Below are positions 1 through 5,033 of a DNA stretch of 5,033 bases, piece by piece. The notes under the pieces were generated by a model. It searched no databases. It worked only from the letters and a program-made list of their open reading frames with translations, and was not told the DNA's origin. Source of the stretch: Chthoniobacter flavus (GTDB lineage: Bacteria; Verrucomicrobiota; Verrucomicrobiia; Chthoniobacterales; Terrimicrobiaceae); assembly GCA_945863785.1 (NCBI GenBank), contig CAMBAQ010000144.1, positions 1 through 5,033 on the forward strand, written 5' to 3'. The translations under genes were made by a program, and so were the position numbers. Position 1 is the stretch's first letter. Each line of letters begins with the position of its first letter.

Positions 1-522
1 GATGGCCGGTTTCTTGGCAAATACCGCAAAACCCATCTTCCTCATTGCCATCCCGGGTTTTGGGAGAAGTTTTATTTCCGTCCCGGTAATCTTGGTTATC
101 CCGTTTTTGAAACGGCCGTTGGCAAAGTAGGTGTCTATCTTTGCTATGACAGACACTTTCCCGAGGGGGCACGTTGCCTTGGCCTCAATGGCGCGGAGAT
201 TGTCTTCAATCCCTCTGCCACGGTTGCGGGCCTCAGTGAGCATTTGTGGAAGATCGAGCAACCTGCGCACGCCGTCGCGAACCAGTATTTCATTGCCGCG
301 ATCAATCGCGTTGGCTTTGAAAAACCTTGGAATATTGGGGAGTTTTACGGGCAAAGCTACTTCTGCGATCCGCGCGGCCAGATGGTAGCTGTGGCTTCGC
401 GTGACAAGGATGAGTTGCTGATTGCGGACCTTGATCTCGGGATGATCCAAGAAGTTCGGAACGTGTGGCAGTTCTACCGCGATCGCCGCCCAGAATCTTA
501 CGGGCCAATCACCTTGCCTTAG
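1..522 (+). CDS. Beta-ureidopropionase-type N-carbamoyl amidohydrolase (nitrilase superfamily), 5' end missing
   Basis: This is the C-terminal 173 residues of a nitrilase-superfamily enzyme; the frame is open from base 1, so the start lies upstream. Enzymes of this type hydrolyse N-carbamoyl-beta-alanine (or related N-carbamoyl amino acids) to the free amino acid, CO2 and ammonia in the cytoplasm. Counting from the first visible codon, the catalytic lysine is K10 in the motif YRKTHLP. A second conserved glutamate is E22 in WEKFYF. The nucleophile is C48 in VYLCYDRHFPEGAR (codon 142-144). Further family blocks follow: FNPSAT near residue 68, then an A-x-x-N-x-Y-F...INRVG segment near residues 85-103. 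The first catalytic glutamate must lie in the missing part. Bacterial members are usually about 290 residues, so roughly 115 are absent. The Cys-Tyr-Asp-Arg-His-Phe-Pro-Glu signature and the hydA neighbour favour beta-ureidopropionase. N-carbamoylputrescine amidase or D-carbamoylase are less likely alternatives. Confidence 0.9.
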   Translation, partial: DGRFLGKYRKTHLPHCHPGFWEKFYFRPGNLGYPVFETAVGKVGVYLCYDRHFPEGARCLGLNGAEIVFNPSATVAGLSEHLWKIEQPAHAVANQYFIAAINRVGFEKPWNIGEFYGQSYFCDPRGQMVAVASRDKDELLIADLDLGMIQEVRNVWQFYRDRRPESYGPITLP

Positions 523-531
523 CGTAAAACC

Positions 532-1965
532 ATGCCCTTGCTCATTCAAAACGGCGAGATCGTCACAGCAAGCAGTCGGCAATTTGCGGACATCCTTTGC
601 GAGGGCGAAACGATTCAGGCTATTGGAAAAAATCTCCCCGTTCCAGTCGGTACTGAGGTTCTTGATGCCACGGGTTGCCTTATTTTTCCAGGTTTCATCG
701 ATCCCCATGTGCATATTCATCTCCCATTCATGGGCACCAGCGCGAAGGATACCCACGCCACGGCTAGCAAGGCGGCTGTCCTAGGAGGAACGACGACCTA
801 TATCGAGATGTGTTGCCCTTCGAGAGAGGAAGATCCGGCAACGGCATTTCATCTCTGGAAGAAGAAAGCGGCGGAGGGTTCTGTTTGCGACTATTCCTTT
901 CATCTTGGTGTAACGCGGCTTCAGGATGGGGATGCTGATGCCTTGCGTCGTCTTGTTCAAGAAGAGGGCGTTGCCTCCTTCAAGGTCTTCCTCGCCTACA
1001 AGGGGGCCTTTGGAATCAACGATGAGGAGTTGTATCAAACTCTCAAGCTCGCCCGTGAACTCGGGGTGATCGTGACGGCCCATTGTGAAAATGCCGACCT
1101 CATTGCCGAGCGCCAGGCTGAGCTTATCAAACAAGGAAAACTCGGTCCCGAGTGGCATGAACCCTCCCGTCCCATCGAGGTAGAGGTCGAGGGATGTCAT
1201 CACCTCATGACCTTTGCCAAGCTCACTGGAGCGCATGTCTACGTCGTTCACACCAGCTGTGGAGAGGCCTTGAATGTGATCACTGATGCCCGTGCTCATG
1301 GCGTTCAGGCCTGGGTCGAAACAGTCATTCCCTATCTCACGTTGGACAGTTCCTTTGCCGAAAAACCGAATTTCGAAGGCGCGAAATATGTGATGAGCCC
1401 CCCTATTCGCAACCGCCATCAACAAGAGGCCCTTTGGCAGGGACTACGGAACGGGACTATCAGCACTGTCGCCACCGATCACGCTCCGTTCGATTTCGCG
1501 ACGCAGAAGCACATGGGGCACCCTAATCCCGCCAAGTGCCTCAAAGCAGACTTCCAACCCAGCGGCAAGGCGGGAAACTTTTCCCTCATTCCCAATGGCA
1601 TTCCGAGTATCGAGGAGCGGATTAAACTCCTCTACACAGACGGGGTTCTGAGCGGTAAAATCTCCCTCGAGACGTTTGTTGCCGTGGCCAGCACCAATGC
1701 GGCGAAGGTTTTTGGACTTTATCCGAAGAAGGGCGAGATCGCGGTCGGGAGTGATGCGGACATCGTGGTTTTCGATCCCCAATCCACCAGCATCATTTCG
1801 GTAAAAACCCATCACATGGCGACGGATTATTCCGCGTTCGAGGGGCGTAGGGTTTCGGGAAAAATACGGGACGTGACCGTTCGGGGACGATTTGTGGTTC
1901 GTTCGGGAGCGCTAGTCGTGGGCGAGGGGGGCGGTCGCTATCTCGCTCGTCCCTGCACGCATTAG
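532..1965 (+). CDS. hydA: Dihydropyrimidinase (D-hydantoinase family)
   Basis: This is a complete 477-aa cyclic amidohydrolase, the usual length for bacterial dihydropyrimidinases (about 460-480 aa). It opens the ring of 5,6-dihydrouracil or dihydrothymine to the N-carbamoyl-beta-amino acid, which the upstream enzyme can then cleave. The binuclear metal site is intact: H59 and H61 (DPHVH), the carboxylated lysine K151 (ASFKVFLAYKG), H184 (TAHCEN), H240 (VVHTS) and D316 (ATDHAPF). Y156, S289 (MSPP) and N355 (PNGIPS) match the substrate-contacting residues of dihydropyrimidinases, which argues against allantoinase or dihydroorotase. The C-terminal beta-sandwich includes G-x-I-A-V-G-S-D-A-D-I-V (401-412). 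The start is the first ATG in frame after the previous stop, nine bases downstream. No Shine-Dalgarno sequence is visible, so translation is probably coupled to the upstream gene. The last 10-15 residues (Gly-rich, then RPCTH) look unconserved. The exact substrate (dihydropyrimidine or 5-substituted hydantoin) cannot be read from sequence. Confidence 0.95.
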   Translation: MPLLIQNGEIVTASSRQFADILCEGETIQAIGKNLPVPVGTEVLDATGCLIFPGFIDPHVHIHLPFMGTSAKDTHATASKAAVLGGTTTYIEMCCPSREEDPATAFHLWKKKAAEGSVCDYSFHLGVTRLQDGDADALRRLVQEEGVASFKVFLAYKGAFGINDEELYQTLKLARELGVIVTAHCENADLIAERQAELIKQGKLGPEWHEPSRPIEVEVEGCHHLMTFAKLTGAHVYVVHTSCGEALNVITDARAHGVQAWVETVIPYLTLDSSFAEKPNFEGAKYVMSPPIRNRHQQEALWQGLRNGTISTVATDHAPFDFATQKHMGHPNPAKCLKADFQPSGKAGNFSLIPNGIPSIEERIKLLYTDGVLSGKISLETFVAVASTNAAKVFGLYPKKGEIAVGSDADIVVFDPQSTSIISVKTHHMATDYSAFEGRRVSGKIRDVTVRGRFVVRSGALVVGEGGGRYLARPCTH

Positions 1966-1985
1966 AGCAACATAACTCATCCTGA

Positions 1986-2016
1986 AGCTTGTTGAGCAGC
2001 ATGAAGTCGACAAGTT
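1986..2016 (+). other. Stem-loop after hydA
   Basis: CTTGTTGA (1988-1995) can pair with TCGACAAG (2007-2014) around an 11-base loop, with one G-U wobble. The flanking AG/TT adds one A-U pair and one further G-U pair. It begins 20 bases after the hydA stop, where a transcript-end hairpin would be expected. No U-run follows it, so it is not a standard intrinsic terminator. It could stabilise the 3' end of the message, or be chance. Confidence 0.3.
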
Positions 2017-2144
2017 AACCATTGAACAACTCAGCCAAGGAATGTTTGGGGTCATTACGCCATCTCAGATCCCAGCATACACTATGTGGCTGCCGCTCCT
2101 AATGCATTGAAGCTAAACTGAACGCCTTTCTTACGCTATTTTTT

Positions 2145-2177
2145 CGATCAACTGAGGATCCCCTGATCGGATAAAAT
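2145..2177 (+). promoter_or_regulatory. Candidate promoter/operator upstream of the GTPase gene
   Basis: TAAAAT at 2172-2177 matches the sigma-70 -10 consensus at five of six positions and lies 42 bases before the ATG at 2220. No good -35 hexamer is found at the right distance. Instead, an inverted repeat CGATCA (2145-2150) / TGATCG (2164-2169) with a 13-base spacer covers that position, as an operator might. Arms of six bases can arise by chance, so this is a weak call. Confidence 0.2.
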
Positions 2178-2219
2178 GCATCTCTTGATTTTTTTTTGCG
2201 ACATTATTCGCCTTGATGG

Positions 2220-4058
2220 ATGATGGAAAGTCTGCCAAAAAAGACTGACATGCTCCCATTCCAGAAAAAACAATTGGTTATTAAGAACTGCTTATCAGGC
2301 AAAATCCAATTTTTCTCAAATTTTCCAGTTGTTTTTGGTGGGCAGACATCAGACTTTCCCCTTGAAAAAGAAAGCAACAATCTCTGCACCTTCACGCTTA
2401 GTGGTGATGGATTAAGGATGGAGGCCCTTTCTTGCTCAACCTGCTTGGTTGATGGCTCCGCCCAAATTGATGAAGTTTTTTCTCCAGATCAGGACCATGC
2501 AATGCTTTTGGATAAACATTTGATTGTTTTTTGCTATACTAAAAAATCGAAAGATTGGGCAAAATTAATAAATCAAGACACTTGGAGCATATCGACAACC
2601 GATGGTGTAATCCGTCAAGGTCCCGAAAGATTTAGTGCTTTGGTAAAGTCAGGACGTGAAAATCTCTCGGCACATCCATCGTCGATTCTTCACCATTCAG
2701 CATCCGCAACGGGATTCTATCTTCACTCTTTGGATTTTTTGTTTCCACCAATTCCACACGCCTCCGCCAACCCGCCGATTTCATCGCCATTAAGCGCTGG
2801 CAGTACATCAAATGGCTCTTCATCAGATTCAATCAACTCCGAAATGGGCGTTTTCACCTGCCCAGCGTGTTGGCTACGCTTTGACCGAGGTGATGCGATG
2901 CACATCGCCGTGCACCAGTCACTGAAAGGCGATCCAATTTTAGGAGAAGACGCAATGCTTCGTTTCTTGGCGACGAATTTTAATAACAAAGGACAGGCTC
3001 TCGATGCTATGGGGATTCCGACTTCCGATATTGCCTGCCCGCATTGCAGAAGTAAGCTCTCACCGGGTTTCATGGATTTAAAGCAGCACATTGTGTCGAT
3101 CGTTGGAGCGCCACAATCCGGAAAATCTTATTTCCTAAGCGTCCTGACACACGTTGCCAAAAAATCCCTCTACACATCTTTTCGATCGACTTTTCATGAT
3201 GGAGATCCAACAGGAAACAGATTGCTAAACGCTGTCACAAACAACCTTTTCTCGGCCAGCACTCCCGAACAGGCGAGGATCGCCAAGACTGGATTAGAGG
3301 GAGATATGTATCTGGTACTACCTCGCATGGGACGCAAGGTGAAGATGCCACGTCCCTTCACCTTTCAGTTGACCCCTTCAGACTCCAAAACACAGCCCGT
3401 TTCGCTCGTATTTTATGATAATGCTGGAGAACACTTCGAGCCTGGGATTGATGCCCACCTAAGCCCAGGCGCGCAGCACATCTCGGCAGCCTCTGGGATC
3501 GTTTATCTTTTCGATCCTACTTACAACTTGGCATTTCGACGCAAACTTCAAGATCGTGATGACCCCCAACTCACGGCAGAGGGGTTCGACCAGCAGGATA
3601 CTATTCTTGCAGAGATGAATGTGCGTGTAAAAAATCTGTCTGGTATTGACTTTCGCGAAAAGATTGACACTCCGCTTGCCGTTGTTCTTGGCAAGTGTGA
3701 TGTCTGGTCGCACCTCCTTGGCGAGTGGAAATTTGAGAATCCTGTTTCAGACAGTGGCCTTGACATTGCAAAAGTTAAAAAGAATTCGGCCATTGTGCGC
3801 GAGCTTTTGCTGGAATTAGTGCCATCCATCGTCGCCAATGCAGAGATCATTTCGCGAAATGTCATCTATTTCCCCTCGAGTTCATTTGGCTGCTCCCCGG
3901 CTGTGGTTCTTGATGATACCGGTAATCCCAAACTTGAAAATGGTCGCCCTATACTTGGGCCAGACCCATCCAAGCTCTCTCCCATCCTTGTCGATATTCC
4001 ACTGCTTTGGATTTTATCGTGCTGCGAGCCCAATATTGTCGCATCCATCAACTCCTGA
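2220..4058 (+). CDS. Zinc-ribbon P-loop GTPase of the conflict-system type (DO-GTPase-like)
   Basis: This 612-aa protein has no signal peptide and no clear membrane segment, so it is probably cytoplasmic. Residues 1-175 form a beta-rich region with no confident assignment. Residues 176-209 are a Ser/Pro/Asn-rich linker. C214/C217 (CPAC) and C273/C276 (CPHC) form a split zinc-binding pair with about 55 residues between them, including H228 and H232. The GTPase domain follows: P-loop GAPQSGKS (296-303), a DxxG motif in FYDNAGE (D400, G403), a G4-like GKCD (491-494, Gly in place of the usual Asn/Thr) and a G5-like SSSFG (553-557). The blocks MPRPF (376-380), PGAQH (416-420) and YLFDPT (429-434), and the terminal DIPLLWIL (592-599), look like those of the TRAFAC-class GTPases that accompany GAP1 proteins. 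That resemblance is from memory, not a search. An in-frame TGA at 2214-2216 rules out an upstream start; 2220 or 2223 is the start. No Shine-Dalgarno sequence is visible. Its role is inferred to be nucleotide-dependent switching. Confidence 0.75.
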   Translation: MMESLPKKTDMLPFQKKQLVIKNCLSGKIQFFSNFPVVFGGQTSDFPLEKESNNLCTFTLSGDGLRMEALSCSTCLVDGSAQIDEVFSPDQDHAMLLDKHLIVFCYTKKSKDWAKLINQDTWSISTTDGVIRQGPERFSALVKSGRENLSAHPSSILHHSASATGFYLHSLDFLFPPIPHASANPPISSPLSAGSTSNGSSSDSINSEMGVFTCPACWLRFDRGDAMHIAVHQSLKGDPILGEDAMLRFLATNFNNKGQALDAMGIPTSDIACPHCRSKLSPGFMDLKQHIVSIVGAPQSGKSYFLSVLTHVAKKSLYTSFRSTFHDGDPTGNRLLNAVTNNLFSASTPEQARIAKTGLEGDMYLVLPRMGRKVKMPRPFTFQLTPSDSKTQPVSLVFYDNAGEHFEPGIDAHLSPGAQHISAASGIVYLFDPTYNLAFRRKLQDRDDPQLTAEGFDQQDTILAEMNVRVKNLSGIDFREKIDTPLAVVLGKCDVWSHLLGEWKFENPVSDSGLDIAKVKKNSAIVRELLLELVPSIVANAEIISRNVIYFPSSSFGCSPAVVLDDTGNPKLENGRPILGPDPSKLSPILVDIPLLWILSCCEPNIVASINS

Positions 4059-4079
4059 TTTTCCTCCTTTTCTACTATA

Positions 4080-5033
4080 ATGGCTCTACAACTTGTCTAC
4101 ACCAGTGCCCCACGATTACTGCAAGCAGGCAGAACCGGTTTTGGTACAGTTGCAATGCACTCTGGTATTCCGAGTTGGCTCCAGAGTGAAATAGAAGGCT
4201 TTTCTCAGTTCAGTCGTCTTCCGGGCCTTGACACATCGAGGGTCATTCTCTGCCACACGATTTTAGGGCAGGGAGACAGAAAGCACCATGTTTTTTCGCG
4301 TATTCAAGATTGCGGTGCAGACTACACCGGTCGCACGAACCATATTGCCCACCACTTCATCTTTACAGCTTCGGAGATCATTCAAGCCACAAAACTTGGG
4401 CTAACACCGGTAGATGTCCTCGCCCACTTAAACCACGGACTTTGGAAAACCACATGGTCAGGGGATGCGTCAATTTTAGATTCAGAAGATGAACTCGCTA
4501 TCATCTCAATACCCAAAAATACATTAACACTACCAGCGCTCGCGTATTGGGGCCACCTTTGTCCGGAGCACCCCGAGTATGCCGCCATTTTGGCTCCGAG
4601 CAAACTTTCTGAAGCCTGCTGGCTGGTTTATCCCACCGACTGGAGTGAGCCCATTATTTACGCGCTTGGAGAATCTCTTCTCCTACACACCAACCCTTGG
4701 GCTGTTACTTTTACAAACAACCTTCAACCCACCGACAATGAGCAACTTTTTGCATGGCGTTGCATTCCCTCCGACTCACCGCTCCTAGAAAAAGCCACTT
4801 CTTCCGTTCGCCCGTGCATCGATCTCAGCGACCCTTCCCCCTTTCTAACCGGAATTCCACATGATCTGCTTGAACAGGCCCGCACTGGAAAAAAACCCCT
4901 TCCCAAACCACGGGCCATAGGAAAAGCCGTCCCACCTCCAAGCGATTTCTCTGCCAATCAATCCTCAGAACAGGAAACCGCCATTCCAGCCCCAAGCCTA
5001 AATCGAGCATCAGGCCCGATTACTCAAATAACT
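4080..5033 (+). CDS. GAP1-like (GTPase-associated protein 1) N-terminal region, 3' end beyond the window
   Basis: The frame is open for 318 codons from ATG 4080 to the last base, with no stop. The N-terminus, LVYTSAPRLLQAGRTGFGTV (residues 5-24), and the later blocks VFSRIQDCGADYTGRTNHIAHH (71-92, shown here as conserved S73, D77, G79, Y82, T83, R85, N87, H91, H92) resemble the N-terminal domain of GTPase-associated protein 1. These proteins are encoded beside TRAFAC-class GTPases in predicted bacterial conflict systems, and their biochemical role is unknown. After about residue 245 the chain becomes Pro-, Lys- and Ser-rich (about 268-318), which looks like a disordered linker to a domain outside the window. 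The gene starts 21 bases after the GTPase stop on the same strand, so an operon is likely. ATG 4080 is preferred over the next Met (residue 26) because the later start would remove the conserved YTSAP block. No Shine-Dalgarno sequence is present. The match rests on remembered motifs, so the family name is provisional. Confidence 0.7.
   Translation, partial: MALQLVYTSAPRLLQAGRTGFGTVAMHSGIPSWLQSEIEGFSQFSRLPGLDTSRVILCHTILGQGDRKHHVFSRIQDCGADYTGRTNHIAHHFIFTASEIIQATKLGLTPVDVLAHLNHGLWKTTWSGDASILDSEDELAIISIPKNTLTLPALAYWGHLCPEHPEYAAILAPSKLSEACWLVYPTDWSEPIIYALGESLLLHTNPWAVTFTNNLQPTDNEQLFAWRCIPSDSPLLEKATSSVRPCIDLSDPSPFLTGIPHDLLEQARTGKKPLPKPRAIGKAVPPPSDFSANQSSEQETAIPAPSLNRASGPITQIT

Larger units (their letters stand above)
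1966..2219. other. Non-coding boundary between the pyrimidine genes and the GTPase gene
   Basis: No gene can be supported in these 254 bases. From left to right they hold a stem-loop (1986-2016), a short frame open from 1976 to 2108 without a convincing start or ribosome binding site, an inverted repeat (2145-2169), a -10-like hexamer (2172-2177) and a run of nine T (2189-2197). The right half is clearly richer in A and T than hydA. No tRNA, insertion-sequence end or direct-repeat attachment site was seen. Confidence 0.6.

Noticed and set aside
781..1425. A 214-codon open frame on the minus strand opposite hydA
   Set aside because: It lies wholly inside the strongly conserved dihydropyrimidinase and its product has no recognisable motifs, so it is a codon-usage shadow.
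2145..2197. Hairpin followed by a T-run as an intrinsic terminator
   Set aside because: The stem is only six base pairs with a 13-base loop, and the T-run starts 20 bases after it, too far for an intrinsic terminator.
2216..2245. Alternative ATG at 2216 for the GTPase gene
   Set aside because: This ATG is in a different frame and meets a stop after about nine codons, whereas ATG 2220 opens the 612-codon frame.
2433..2444. CSTC (C72, C75) in the GTPase as part of a zinc site
   Set aside because: It sits in a beta-strand context far from the CPAC/CPHC pair, with no second cysteine pair nearby, so it is probably chance.
4076..4081. Perfect TATAAT just before the GAP1-like gene
   Set aside because: It overlaps the ATG start codon, so transcription would begin inside the gene. 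No -35 element lies upstream, and the gene is better explained as the second gene of an operon.
1..5033. CRISPR arrays, tRNA or rRNA genes, and insertion-sequence ends
   Set aside because: No regularly spaced direct repeats, cloverleaf sequences, rRNA-like blocks or terminal inverted repeats flanking a transposase were seen on either strand.

Overview
The window holds four plus-strand coding regions in two unrelated blocks. The layout and protein features suggest a Gram-negative environmental bacterium. A Verrucomicrobiota or Planctomycetota member is my best guess, because the two downstream proteins resemble families I associate with those phyla and because no start codon has a clear Shine-Dalgarno sequence. 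This taxonomic call is inference only.

Block 1 (1-1965) is metabolic. It contains the C-terminal 173 residues of a nitrilase-superfamily amidohydrolase of the beta-ureidopropionase type. Nine bases after its stop begins a complete dihydropyrimidinase (hydA-like, 477 aa) with all expected metal ligands. Together they would carry out the last two steps of reductive pyrimidine catabolism: dihydrouracil to N-carbamoyl-beta-alanine, then to beta-alanine, CO2 and ammonia.

Between the blocks lies a 254-base non-coding stretch (1966-2219). It contains a stem-loop just after hydA, a short open frame with no convincing start, an inverted repeat beside a -10-like hexamer, and an AT-rich leader.

Block 2 (2220-5033) is the more interesting part. 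Its first gene encodes a 612-aa protein with an unassigned N-terminal beta-rich region, a Ser/Pro-rich linker, a split four-cysteine zinc-binding module and a P-loop GTPase domain. The next gene starts 21 bases later and runs off the window (318 codons seen). Its N-terminus resembles the GTPase-associated protein 1 (GAP1) N-terminal domain. A GTPase next to a GAP1-like protein is the core of NTP-dependent bacterial conflict (candidate immunity) systems predicted by comparative genomics and largely untested. The effector, any second GTPase and the rest of the GAP1-like protein would lie beyond 5033.
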